A stretch of DNA of 64,000 bases, from the NCBI RefSeq assembly GCF_011752625.1, contig NZ_VWXD01000011.1:1-64000 (forward strand). Direction: 5' to 3'. Made by a program: the position numbers and the translations under genes. The first letter of the stretch is position 1. Every line of letters starts with the position of its first letter. Shown piece by piece: positions 1 through 7,603 of this stretch. This DNA is from Candidatus Pantoea formicae. Its GTDB lineage: Bacteria > Pseudomonadota > Gammaproteobacteria > Enterobacterales > Enterobacteriaceae. Under the pieces are notes generated by a model. It saw only the letters and a program-made list of their open reading frames with translations, was not told where the DNA came from and did no database searches.

Positions 1-57
1 TCCACAGGTGCGAACTTCATCGTGGCGCGGGACAATATCCCATCAGACGCCGTATAG
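1..57 (+). CDS. possible 3' end of an unidentified upstream gene
   Basis: Frame 1 is open from the window edge to a TAG at 55-57 and would encode an 18-residue C-terminus (STGANFIVARDNIPSDAV). The codons look ordinary for this genome, but the piece is too short to assign. No convincing gene start is visible on either strand in the following 180 bases, which are relatively AT-rich and probably hold the promoter of the RpiR-type regulator. It could equally be non-coding. Confidence 0.3.
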   Translation, partial: STGANFIVARDNIPSDAV

Positions 58-239
58 ATTTAAGCAAGCCTCTCGTCATTAATCAAAATCAGGGTTGCAA
101 AAATGGAGGTGACCATAGATTTTTTATGGCGCTCCTTTTTACCCGGCGGCATTTTTCATTTCTGTTTGCCTGGCAAAATTCCTGATGACAACCCGGCACG
201 CTCTGTGCAGGATAGTTTTTTTATTTTCAGGGAATCACC

Positions 240-1091
240 ATGAGTGCAAAAGCGGCAACGTTAGAGGGCCGGATTCAACAGCACTGGGATCAACTCTCCA
301 GCCACGAGCAGCGGCTGGCTGACGTGCTGCTGGCGGCACCCGGCCAGCTGGCGATGAACACTGCCACTGAGCTGGCGCAGAGCGCAGGCGTTTCCAAAGC
401 CACCACCACGCGTTTTTTCCGTCATCTTGGCTACGAAAGCTATGAGGCCGCTCGCCGCCAGGCGCGTGAGATGCAGAGCAGCGGCTCACCGCTTTATCTG
501 CAGGCCGTGCCAACCGCATCACCGCTTGCCAGCATCATGCAGCAGCACCTGGAAAAAGAGATCGCCAATCTGGTCAACAGCTATCGCACGCTGGACAGTG
601 AACAACTGCAACAGGCGGTGAGCGCTATTGCCCAATCACGCCGCGTGGTGGTGATGGGTTGGCGTCACAGCCAGACCATTGCACAGCTGATTTACCGCGA
701 TTTGGTGCATATCCATCCCGATGTGCGTTTGCTGCCGCGTCCCGGCGATTCGCTGGCGGAGCATCTCGCCTCGCTGAATCAGCAGGATGTGGTGATCTGC
801 GTTGGATTGCGTCGCCGTATGCCTGCGCTGGAAGCGGCGATGAATGCGTTGGCAGAGCGCAACGTGCCGATGCTGTATATCGCCGATGTGCTTTCCGGCA
901 AGCCGGCGCGCCATGCGCAGTGGGTGGTGCGCTGCCACACCGACAGCAGCCTTATGTTCGACAGCACCGCCGCGCTCTCCGGTGTGTGCAATCTGCTCTG
1001 CTCACTGGTGGCCCGACAAATGGGCAAAACCAGCAATGATTATCTGGCACAGGTTGAAGCGTTGCACCAGTCCCTCGACGAACTCGAATAA
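240..1091 (+). CDS. MurR/RpiR-family transcriptional regulator (HTH + SIS domain)
   Basis: The product has 283 residues, the usual length of this family. Residues about 1-77 form the RpiR-type helix-turn-helix domain (ATELAQSAGVSKATTTRFFRHLGY). Residues about 125-265 resemble a SIS sugar-phosphate-isomerase-like domain (VVVMGWRHSQTIAQLIYRDLV, then DVVICVGLRRRMPALEAAMNAL). Family members use the SIS domain to sense a small phosphorylated or amino-sugar-like ligand and generally repress a neighbouring catabolic or transport operon. The co-directional binding-protein/DUF1989/permease operon starts 251 bp downstream and carries repeat-like operator candidates, so it is the likely target (inference). 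The ligand cannot be told from sequence. Confidence 0.85.
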   Translation: MSAKAATLEGRIQQHWDQLSSHEQRLADVLLAAPGQLAMNTATELAQSAGVSKATTTRFFRHLGYESYEAARRQAREMQSSGSPLYLQAVPTASPLASIMQQHLEKEIANLVNSYRTLDSEQLQQAVSAIAQSRRVVVMGWRHSQTIAQLIYRDLVHIHPDVRLLPRPGDSLAEHLASLNQQDVVICVGLRRRMPALEAAMNALAERNVPMLYIADVLSGKPARHAQWVVRCHTDSSLMFDSTAALSGVCNLLCSLVARQMGKTSNDYLAQVEALHQSLDELE

Positions 1092-1099
1092 TGCCCCGT

Positions 1100-1120
1100 T
1101 CTGGCGCGCACTGCGCCAGA
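1100..1120 (+). terminator. hairpin after the RpiR-type gene
   Basis: Perfect 8-bp stem TCTGGCGC/GCGCCAGA with a 5-base loop, starting 9 bases after the stop codon. No clear T tract follows, so it may be a weak terminator or only an mRNA 3' hairpin. Confidence 0.45.
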
Positions 1121-1186
1121 GATTGCCCCAAAATAGTGCGCCATTCATCTCGTATTCCAAGCCCAAACTCCTCTTTGTGAAATCTT

Positions 1187-1222
1187 AGAAACTAACATTT
1201 AAAATAAAGAAACAAATGTTTC
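1187..1222 (+). promoter_or_regulatory. tandem operator-like motif upstream of the transporter operon
   Basis: Two related 15-mers, AGAAACTAACATTTA (1187-1201) and AGAAACAAATGTTTC (1208-1222), start exactly 21 bp apart, i.e. two helical turns. The second contains the inverted repeat GAAAC-N4-GTTTC. RpiR-family operators often contain GAAA/TTTC half-sites, so these are candidate binding sites for the adjacent regulator (inference). They lie about 120 bp before the start codon of the binding-protein gene. Confidence 0.45.
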
Positions 1223-1342
1223 TCACTGATTTTATTCAGTAATACTCTTGTAACTCAAAGTTGTGACTTGGTGGGTGAAAAAGCTGGCACAAAATATGCT
1301 CAGTAGAAAAAGACATTTCACCAACACCAGGGAAACACCACA

Positions 1343-2179
1343 ATGAAAAAAACAGCACTGCTGATCGCCGCACTTCTCTCCGTTGGCACCATGGCGCAGG
1401 CGCAAGCCGACACCCTGAGTGACATCAAAAGCAGCGGCAAAATTACCGTTGGTATCGATCCAACCTTTCCTCCATACGAATACACCAATGACGCAGGCGA
1501 GATCACCGGCTATAGCGTGGCGATCATGCAATCCTTCGCCAAAGATCTCGGTGTGAAACTGGAGTTTCAGAAAACCGCCTTTAGCGGCATTTTGCCGGGC
1601 CTGATCTCTGGCTCGTTCAACGCCGAAGGTTCTTCTCTTAACGTCACTGCCGAGCGTGCGAAGAAAGTACTGTTCACCGTGCCATACAGCAAAACCGTTA
1701 ACGGCGTGCTGGTGCGTGAAAGTGAAGCCAGCACTTTCAGCGGCAAAACCCTCAGCCCGGAGAGCCTGTCTGGCCTGCGTGGTGCAGTGAAAACCGCCAG
1801 CGTGCCCGAGCAGTTGCTGAAAGGCTTTAACGAGCAGCTGAAAAAAGAGGGTAAAAAACCCATCACCATCATCAACGTGGATTCGCTGGATCAGACCGTC
1901 AGCACCCTGATGACCAAACGCGCGGACTTCGTCTACGACGACATCTCGGTGCTGGCGCCGGTCGCGAAAAAATACGCCGGTAAAGTGGCGCAAGTTGGCG
2001 AAGTCGGTCCTTCACAGTGGATGGGTTGGGCAACACGTAAAGAAGACGGCAGCCTGAACAAAGCCATCAGCGACCACATTCTGGCGATGCAGAAGGATGG
2101 CGAGCTGACCAAACTGCAGCAGCAGTATCTCGGCACCACCTTTACCGTTCCCGCCAGCGATTTCATTCCTCAGGAGTAA
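1343..2179 (+). CDS. ABC transporter periplasmic binding protein, polar amino acid type (SBP_bac_3)
   Basis: A 278-residue precursor with a clear Sec signal peptide (MKKTALLIAALLSVGTMAQAQA, cleavage about residue 22). The mature part starts with the family pattern DIKSSGKITVGIDPTFPPYEY and has the typical two-lobe features (AFSGILPGLISGSFNAEGSS; later DQTVSTLMTKRADFVYDD). Family members bind amino acids or similar small cationic or polar solutes in the periplasm and deliver them to two membrane subunits. The first DUF1989 gene starts 2 bases after its stop, so it is the first gene of a dense operon. The substrate is not predictable from sequence. The DUF1989 partners suggest an amidine, guanidino or urea-like nitrogen compound (inference). 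Confidence 0.9.
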   Translation: MKKTALLIAALLSVGTMAQAQADTLSDIKSSGKITVGIDPTFPPYEYTNDAGEITGYSVAIMQSFAKDLGVKLEFQKTAFSGILPGLISGSFNAEGSSLNVTAERAKKVLFTVPYSKTVNGVLVRESEASTFSGKTLSPESLSGLRGAVKTASVPEQLLKGFNEQLKKEGKKPITIINVDSLDQTVSTLMTKRADFVYDDISVLAPVAKKYAGKVAQVGEVGPSQWMGWATRKEDGSLNKAISDHILAMQKDGELTKLQQQYLGTTFTVPASDFIPQE

Positions 2180-2181
2180 TT

Positions 2182-2814
2182 ATGTGCCAGTGCAACCTGA
2201 CGGTGCCTGCGGGCAATGGCAAAACCTTCCGCGTGCGTAAGGGCCAGTTCATTACCGTGATTGACAGTGAAGGGCAGCAGGCGGCGGATTTCGTCGCCGT
2301 TAACGCCGATGATTTAAACGAAAAGCTGTCGCCGGTGCATACCCGCCAGCACTTGCGTTCGTTGTTCTTCAAACCCGGCGATGCGTTGTGGTCGAGTGAA
2401 AACCGCCCGATGCTGCGTATCCTGGCGGACAGTATTGGCATCCACGATGCCAACGTGCCAGCCTGCGATCGCACACGCTTCAGCGTCGATTTCGGTGTCG
2501 AAGGCCATCGCAACTGCGTGGACAACCTGCTGGAAGGCATGAAGGCCTTTGGCGTGACGTATTTCTCGCTGCCCGAGCCGTTCAACCTGTTCCAAAACGG
2601 GCCAGTCACCGCCGATGGCCGGATGGAAGTGACCGATCCCAACAGCAAGGCAGGCGACAGCATTACTTTTGAAGCGCTGTGCGACCTGATTTGTTCGGTG
2701 TCATCCTGCCCGCAGGACATCATTCCCGGCAACGGTTTACAGGTCACGCCGATTGATATCGTGGTGAGTGACGAATTTCACGCAGAGGAGATGAATCATG
2801 CTGTTAATGCGTGA
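2182..2814 (+). CDS. DUF1989 / urea carboxylase-associated family protein (copy 1)
   Basis: A 210-residue cytosolic protein of the DUF1989 (urea carboxylase-associated) family. The set of likely metal ligands is intact: H88-D89, C95, HRNC with H109 and C112, and C176 in SSCPQD. Known family members include the two subunits of carboxyguanidine deiminase (CgdA/CgdB), which act next to guanidine carboxylase. No carboxylase or allophanate hydrolase gene is in this window, so the reaction here is unknown. The gene starts 2 bases after the binding-protein stop and overlaps copy 2 by 17 bases, so it is probably translationally coupled and possibly forms a heteromer with it (inference). Confidence 0.85.
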   Translation: MCQCNLTVPAGNGKTFRVRKGQFITVIDSEGQQAADFVAVNADDLNEKLSPVHTRQHLRSLFFKPGDALWSSENRPMLRILADSIGIHDANVPACDRTRFSVDFGVEGHRNCVDNLLEGMKAFGVTYFSLPEPFNLFQNGPVTADGRMEVTDPNSKAGDSITFEALCDLICSVSSCPQDIIPGNGLQVTPIDIVVSDEFHAEEMNHAVNA

Positions 2815-3445
2815 AAGTTATGAAGAGACCGCTGAGCGCACGCTGGCACAAGCGGTCACGGTTGAACCGGGCAGCGTTGGGTCGATAAAGGTGTTGCGCG
2901 GCCAGTTGCTGCGCATCACGGCCCAGGGCGACGGCGCGGTGGCTTCCCTGTTTGGCTTCAGCCTCGCCGATCCGGCGGTGTGGCTGTCGGTACATCACAC
3001 CCGCGTGTTCAGCAACAGTTATCTGCTCGGATCAGGCATGCGTCTGGTCAACAACCGCCGCCGCCCGATGATGGTGCTGGGCAAAGACAGCGTGAAGCGT
3101 CACGACCTGCTGCTGCCTGCCTCTACCCGCGCCTTCCTGACGGAAAAAGGCTATCAGGGTGAAGGTTGTTTGGAAGCGGTGAGCGGCGAGCTGGCGCGCC
3201 TGGGCATGGAAGTGCCGAAGCTGCCGGACCCGATCAACCTGTTTATGCACGTCAAATTGACGCGGGCCGGCGACATCCTGCCGGAGCCGAACCTCACCAA
3301 AGCAGGCGACAGCATCACCTGTCGCGTGGTGATGGACACGCAGTTTATCGTCTCGGCCTGCAACACCGGCATCGAGGGCAACGATCAACCGGCACCGCTG
3401 TTGCTGTCGGTTGCGGAAAACCTGCACGATTTTAACGCGGAGTAA
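2798..3445 (+). CDS. DUF1989-family protein, divergent copy 2 with degenerate ligand motifs
   Basis: A 215-residue member of the same fold (family features VLRGQLLRI, LPDPINLFM, LTKAGDSITC). It keeps RHD at 101-103, a Cys at 124 and a Cys at 188. The other signature positions differ: the expected ACD cysteine is Ser (AST), the HRNC motif is reduced to EGC, and CPQD is replaced by CNTG. It is therefore probably a structural or regulatory subunit, or an enzyme of altered chemistry, working with copy 1. The start ATG at 2798 follows an AGAGGAGA ribosome site inside copy 1. It ends 3 bases before the first permease gene. Confidence 0.8.
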   Translation: MLLMRESYEETAERTLAQAVTVEPGSVGSIKVLRGQLLRITAQGDGAVASLFGFSLADPAVWLSVHHTRVFSNSYLLGSGMRLVNNRRRPMMVLGKDSVKRHDLLLPASTRAFLTEKGYQGEGCLEAVSGELARLGMEVPKLPDPINLFMHVKLTRAGDILPEPNLTKAGDSITCRVVMDTQFIVSACNTGIEGNDQPAPLLLSVAENLHDFNAE

Positions 3446-3448
3446 CGC

Positions 3449-4099
3449 ATGGGGCTGGATCAACAGGTAGTGGCCGCGCTGCCGGAACTCGGACACGGCC
3501 TGCTGATGACGTTGGTACTCACGGTACTGGCGTCATTGGTCAGCGTGGTGATGGGGCAGCTTGGCTGCTTCCTGCAACTGCGCCGCGCCTGGATCTGGCG
3601 CGCTATCGGCCGACTCTATGTCAGCCTGATGCGTGGTACACCGGCCATCGTGCAACTGTTCGTGGTGTTTTTCACCTTGCCGCGCCTCGGATTGGGCGGT
3701 CAGCCGATGCTGGCCGCGGTGATTGCCATCGGCCTCAACAGTGGCGCTTACGTGGCGGAGATTTTGCGCGTCAATCGTTCACTGGTGACGCGCGGTCAGC
3801 TCGAAGCTGCACGCACGTTGGGGCTAAGCCGCTTCTTAACCTGGTGGTATGTGATCAATCCGCAGGTGATGCGTGCCAGTCTGCCGATGCTGGTTAACGA
3901 GTTCACCATCCTGCTGAAAACCACGCCGCTGGCCTCGGTGGTGGCGCTGACCGAACTGACCTACGCCGGACAGATTGTGATTGCGCGCACTTATGAAGCC
4001 ACGCAAGTGCTGCTACTGGTGGCGGCTGGATATCTGCTGATCGCCATGCCGCTGATTGCCGCTGCCCGACGTCTGGAAGCTAAACGGAGGATCGCCTGA
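3449..4099 (+). CDS. ABC transporter permease, HisMQ/GlnP type (subunit 1)
   Basis: A 216-residue inner-membrane protein with about five membrane segments. The EAA-loop signature that docks the ATPase is present (GQLEAARTLGLSRFLTWWYVI), as is the usual SLMRGTPAIVQLFVVFF segment near residue 60. Family members form the channel for polar amino acids as homo- or heterodimers. Its TGA overlaps the next permease ATG by one base (TGATG, 4097-4101), with an ACGGAGG ribosome site before it, so the two subunits are probably made together. No ATP-binding subunit is encoded next to them. Confidence 0.9.
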   Translation: MGLDQQVVAALPELGHGLLMTLVLTVLASLVSVVMGQLGCFLQLRRAWIWRAIGRLYVSLMRGTPAIVQLFVVFFTLPRLGLGGQPMLAAVIAIGLNSGAYVAEILRVNRSLVTRGQLEAARTLGLSRFLTWWYVINPQVMRASLPMLVNEFTILLKTTPLASVVALTELTYAGQIVIARTYEATQVLLLVAAGYLLIAMPLIAAARRLEAKRRIA

Positions 4100-4764
4100 T
4101 GGATTGGCAAGCCATTCTCACTTCCCTGCCTTCGCTGGGAGACGGCATGATCGCCACGCTGCAACTGTGCATTGTCGCCGCACTCTGTTCGCTGGCGTGG
4201 GGTGGGCTGATGGCATTACTGCTAATGCGCGCTTCGCCGTTCTGGTTGCGCTTGCTCAACCTCTACAGCGGCTTAACGCTCGCACTGCCGCTGCTGGTGG
4301 TGATCTATCTGCTCTATTTTGTGCTGCCAGAGTACGACATCACGCTGTCATCGCCGGTGGTGGGCGTGCTGGCCCTGACGCTCTATTACGCGCCCTATAT
4401 CGCACAGGTTATTCGTGCGGCAATAGAGGCATTGCCGAAGGGGCAGTGGGAAGCTTGCCGCGTGCTGGGTTTGAGCCGCAGCGAACAGCTGCGCGATGTG
4501 GTGTTGCCGCAAACCCTGCCGCAGATGCTGTCGCCGCTGGTCGGTCTGATGATTGGTTTGATTAAAGACTCGGCGCTGCTGTCGATTGTCTCGGTGCAGG
4601 AGTTTATGTACGCCGCCAAACAGGCGATTTCAGATACCTACGCGCCGCTGGAGATCTATCTCACGGTGGCGCTCTGTTACTGGCTGCTCAACAGTCTGAT
4701 CGACTGGTTGGCACGCGGCCTTGAATCTCGCATGACGCGCTATCGTCGCGGCATGCAGCATTAA
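4099..4764 (+). CDS. ABC transporter permease, HisMQ/GlnP type (subunit 2)
   Basis: A 221-residue inner-membrane protein, paralogous to the preceding permease. Its EAA loop reads GQWEACRVLGLSRSEQLRDVVLP, followed by LIKDSALLSIVSVQEF, typical of the family. It should pair with subunit 1 to form the translocation path for the solute captured by the upstream binding protein. The third DUF1989 gene begins 13 bases after its stop behind an AGGAGAA ribosome site, so the operon continues. The nucleotide-binding subunit must come from elsewhere in the genome or be shared with another amino-acid transporter (inference). Confidence 0.9.
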   Translation: MDWQAILTSLPSLGDGMIATLQLCIVAALCSLAWGGLMALLLMRASPFWLRLLNLYSGLTLALPLLVVIYLLYFVLPEYDITLSSPVVGVLALTLYYAPYIAQVIRAAIEALPKGQWEACRVLGLSRSEQLRDVVLPQTLPQMLSPLVGLMIGLIKDSALLSIVSVQEFMYAAKQAISDTYAPLEIYLTVALCYWLLNSLIDWLARGLESRMTRYRRGMQH

Positions 4765-4777
4765 TCAGGAGAACACT

Positions 4778-5449
4778 ATGTCAGCTGAATATCAGCATCG
4801 TGAAGCGATCACCATTCCCGCGCGCTACGGCAAAGCGGTGCGTTTGAAGAAAGGGGAAGCGGTGCAGGTGATCAATCTGCATGGCACTCAGGTAGTGGAT
4901 TGCTGGGCGTACAACGCCGAGGACGTCACTGAATATATGTGTATGGAAGCGACGCGTGTGTGGAACCAGCGTCTCAATCCCAAAGTCGGTGACAGCTTTA
5001 TCACCAGCCAGCGCCACCCGATTCTGACCCTGGTGGCAGATACTTCACCCGGCGTGCATGATTCCTTTATGGCGGCCTGCGATGCGCGTCGTTATGAGCT
5101 GCTGGGCTGCACCGAGTATCACCGCAACTGCCACGATAACCTGTTTGAAGGCATGCGCGAATTAGGTGTCGAACTGCCGCACGGCAATCTGGCGTCATTG
5201 AATATTTTTATGAATATTCAGGTGCAGCCGGACGGTATTACTCTGAAAACATTGCCGGTGGTGACCAAGCCGGGCGATTACATTGTGTTGCGCGCCGAGA
5301 TGGATTGCTTCGTGGCATTCTCGGCCTGTCCGCAGGATATCGTCAGCATTCAGGGGCAGGGCGATAACACCCCGCGCGATGCCGAGTTGCGTATTCTGAC
5401 CGCAGGTTTCCCGCAGGTGCAGTTGAAAGGGGCCTGGGTTCCAGCCTGA
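4778..5449 (+). CDS. DUF1989 / urea carboxylase-associated family protein (copy 3)
   Basis: A 223-residue DUF1989 protein with the full ligand set: H94-D95, C101, HRNC with H115 and C118, and C184 in SACPQD. It resembles copy 1 in motif content but differs in sequence throughout, so this is an old paralog and not a recent duplicate. As the last gene of the operon it may carry out a separate step on the imported compound, or form an alternative complex with copy 2 (inference). Its stop directly abuts the stop of the opposite-strand lipoprotein gene, leaving no room for a terminator. Confidence 0.85.
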   Translation: MSAEYQHREAITIPARYGKAVRLKKGEAVQVINLHGTQVVDCWAYNAEDVTEYMCMEATRVWNQRLNPKVGDSFITSQRHPILTLVADTSPGVHDSFMAACDARRYELLGCTEYHRNCHDNLFEGMRELGVELPHGNLASLNIFMNIQVQPDGITLKTLPVVTKPGDYIVLRAEMDCFVAFSACPQDIVSIQGQGDNTPRDAELRILTAGFPQVQLKGAWVPA

Positions 5450-6076
5450 TTACGATTTCACTACGCCGTCCAGCCATGCTTGAAAGCGAGCATAGGGCAC
5501 ATACAGCGCGACATCTTTGAACAGCGTTTTGCCACTCTTGTTGTCATCAATCGCGCTGCTGTAGCCGACAATCACCCCCGCCAGCGTATCGTCGCTGGCG
5601 TTATACACCGCACCACCCGACATGCCTTTCACCACGCCCGCATTCGCGGCCACCACGACGCAACTCGGTTTGTTCCAGTCATTCGCCAGCGTAGTGTTGA
5701 TCAAGTTCTTGCCGCTTGAGGCCACCGGCATCGCTGAGATAAAGCTGTAACCGTAAAGATTGACGTTATCGCCAATGTGGCTGTTGCGGAATTGAGGTGG
5801 CAGATTGGTTTCGCTGTTCTTGTGATACACCACAGCGATATCGCACTCAGGATGCCAGGCCTTGACCCGGTACATTGAGTATTTCGCCACGTGTGCCGCC
5901 GTAAGACTGTATTCTGGCGTCAGTGGAATGGTGGTGCCCAGCGCGCCTATACCCAGCACGGTGGGAATGCCGGTCACGGTCATATCGACGCGTTTAGCGG
6001 CTTCTTTGCTGTACTCGTAGTGCCCAACGGAGCAGCCACTCAGGCAGCCCACTGTCAGTGCGATGAGCCATCGCAT
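5450..6076 (-). CDS. trypsin-like serine protease lipoprotein
   Basis: I place the start at the ATG at 6076 because a GGGGGAGA ribosome site precedes it. This gives 208 residues beginning MRWLIALTVGCLSGCS, a lipoprotein signal with lipobox LSGC and Cys15 as the modified residue. The chymotrypsin-fold triad is visible: His in SLTAAHVA, Asp in PECDIAVVY and Ser in VKGMSGGAV. It probably sits on a membrane facing the periplasm. The substrate is unknown. It is shorter than DegP-type proteases and I see no PDZ domain. It is divergent from the MFS gene and tail-to-tail with the DUF1989 operon. A strong CRP-like site lies about 110 bp upstream. Confidence 0.75.
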   Translation of the reverse strand: MRWLIALTVGCLSGCSVGHYEYSKEAAKRVDMTVTGIPTVLGIGALGTTIPLTPEYSLTAAHVAKYSMYRVKAWHPECDIAVVYHKNSETNLPPQFRNSHIGDNVNLYGYSFISAMPVASSGKNLINTTLANDWNKPSCVVVAANAGVVKGMSGGAVYNASDDTLAGVIVGYSSAIDDNKSGKTLFKDVALYVPYARFQAWLDGVVKS

Positions 6077-6185
6077 AGGTTCTCCCCCTGCATTTTTTGA
6101 CACCACATTGCCGAGCTACTCATTGGGGTATCGGCAATGCGCGCGCATCCTTTACTGATTGATTTATCGCCAAAAGCGCAGTGGC

Positions 6186-6201
6186 TGTGACAGTGATCAC
6201 A
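6186..6201. promoter_or_regulatory. CRP-cAMP binding site with perfect half-sites
   Basis: TGTGA-CAGTGA-TCACA, both half-sites exactly matching the CRP consensus TGTGA-N6-TCACA. It lies 110 bp from the lipoprotein start and about 240 bp from the MFS start, so the lipoprotein gene is the likelier target, though either is possible. Confidence 0.75.
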
Positions 6202-6347
6202 TCTGAATCAAGCGTAGCGTGAAAATTGGACTCTGTCTCAGTGGTCAGGTGCAGACACTTTTTCGTGCAGGGATTATTGCGCAGCGAGCAAAGATGCCTT
6301 GCAACCAATGGGCTGGTTGAGCCGAGCCGGCTGTGCTTTAATCAGAA

Positions 6348-6363
6348 TGTGACGCAGTTCAAA
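6348..6363. promoter_or_regulatory. second CRP-like site near the MFS gene
   Basis: TGTGA-CGCAGT-TCAAA, one mismatch from the CRP half-site consensus, centred about 85 bp before the MFS start codon. Together with the site at 6186 it suggests carbon-status control of one or both divergent genes (inference). Confidence 0.4.
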
Positions 6364-6439
6364 TAACCACAAGCGTCCGCTGTAACCGTACTGCGTTCGC
6401 CGTGCGGCCTGCCTGCAAAACATTTTAGGAGAGTGTGTT

Positions 6440-7603
6440 ATGCCTGTTGCATTACTGGCGCTGGCGCTGAGTGCGTTCGCCATCGGCACCACGGAGTTCG
6501 TCATCATGGGATTGCTGCCGGAAGTGGCGGGCGATTTACAGGTGTCGATTCCTTCAGCGGGATGGCTGATCAGTGGATACGCGCTGGGCGTGGCCATTGG
6601 TGCACCGATCATGGCGCTGTTAACCGCCAAACTACCACGCAAACGTACCCTGATTCTGTTGATGATCATCTTCATCATTGGCAACGTGCTGTGTGCACTG
6701 GCGTACACCTACAACCTGCTGATGCTGGCGCGCGTGGTCACTGCACTGTGTCACGGGGCCTTCTTCGGTATCGGTGCGGTGGTGGCGGCGAGTCTGGTGG
6801 CACCTGGCCGTCAGGCATCGGCGGTAGCGCTGATGTTCACCGGCTTAACCCTGGCCAACGTGCTGGGCGTGCCGCTCGGTACCTGGTTTGGTCAGCTGTT
6901 TGGCTGGCGAGCCACCTTCTGGGGCGTGGCGATCATCGGCATCCTCGCTTTTATCGCTTTGATTGTCAGCCTGCCGACCAACAAAGAAGAGAAACCGGTG
7001 CATCTGGCAAGCGAAGTCAGTGCGCTGGCGAATGGCAAACTGTGGCTCTCGCTGCTGATGACGGTGTTCTTTGCCGCTGCGATGTTTGCGCTGTTTAGCT
7101 ACATTGCACCGCTGCTGTTGCAGGTCACTGGCATCACCGATCGCGGCGTGAGCTGGACGCTGTTCCTGATTGGTGCTGGCTTAACCGTCGGTAACATCCT
7201 CGGCGGTAAGCTGGCCGACTGGAAAGTCTCCTTCAGCCTGATTCTGAGCTTTGTGCTGATTGCGGTGTTCTCGCTGCTGTTCAGCTGGACCAGCCACGCG
7301 CTGTGGCTGGCGGAGATCACCCTGTTCCTGTGGGCGATGGCGACCTTCGCTACCGTGCCGGGCTTGCAGATTAATGTGGTGCGCCACGGTAAAGACGCCC
7401 CTAACCTGGTCTCCACGCTGAACATCTCCGCGTTCAACGTCGGTAATGCGCTCGGTGCCTGGGTCGGCGGCGCAGTGATCGATAAAGGCTACGGCCTGAC
7501 CTCGGTGCCCGTGGCGGCGGCAGCGTTGGCGGTGGTTGGCCTGGTTATCTGCCTGATCACCTTCCGTAAATCGGGCGGGCAGGGCGAAGCGGTACGCGCT
7601 TAA
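6440..7603 (+). CDS. MFS transporter, DHA1 family (YdhP/AraJ-like exporter)
   Basis: A 387-residue protein with about 12 membrane helices. The N-terminal motif FAIGTTEFVIMGLLPEVA and the loop motif LTAKLPRKRTL are typical of the DHA1 sugar/drug exporters related to YdhP, NepI and AraJ. Family members export small molecules with proton antiport. The substrate cannot be inferred. The start at 6440 follows a TTAGGAGAG ribosome site. The gene overlaps the end of the convergent lysR by 4 bases. Upstream it shares a divergent control region with the trypsin-like lipoprotein gene. Confidence 0.85.
   Translation: MPVALLALALSAFAIGTTEFVIMGLLPEVAGDLQVSIPSAGWLISGYALGVAIGAPIMALLTAKLPRKRTLILLMIIFIIGNVLCALAYTYNLLMLARVVTALCHGAFFGIGAVVAASLVAPGRQASAVALMFTGLTLANVLGVPLGTWFGQLFGWRATFWGVAIIGILAFIALIVSLPTNKEEKPVHLASEVSALANGKLWLSLLMTVFFAAAMFALFSYIAPLLLQVTGITDRGVSWTLFLIGAGLTVGNILGGKLADWKVSFSLILSFVLIAVFSLLFSWTSHALWLAEITLFLWAMATFATVPGLQINVVRHGKDAPNLVSTLNISAFNVGNALGAWVGGAVIDKGYGLTSVPVAAAALAVVGLVICLITFRKSGGQGEAVRA

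Larger units (their letters stand above)
6077..6439. other. divergent promoter region between lipoprotein and MFS genes
   Basis: A 363-bp gene-free stretch. It holds a CRP-like site with perfect half-sites at 6186-6201 and a weaker one at 6348-6363. A 62-codon open frame on the minus strand (6120-6308) covers the strong site and shows no recognisable protein features. I see no tRNA, transposon or riboswitch. Confidence 0.6.

Noticed and set aside
1..60. Possible start of a divergent minus-strand gene at the ATG at 20-18
   Set aside because: No ribosome site precedes it and only six codons are in the window, so it cannot be supported.
1092..1342. Guanidine riboswitch before the DUF1989 operon
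   Set aside because: I looked for the conserved ACGR-containing loops of the guanidine classes and did not see them. The gap shows only the hairpin after the regulator and the tandem repeats.
6120..6308. 62-codon minus-strand open frame in the lipoprotein-MFS gap
   Set aside because: It covers the strong CRP site and has no recognisable protein features or good ribosome site.
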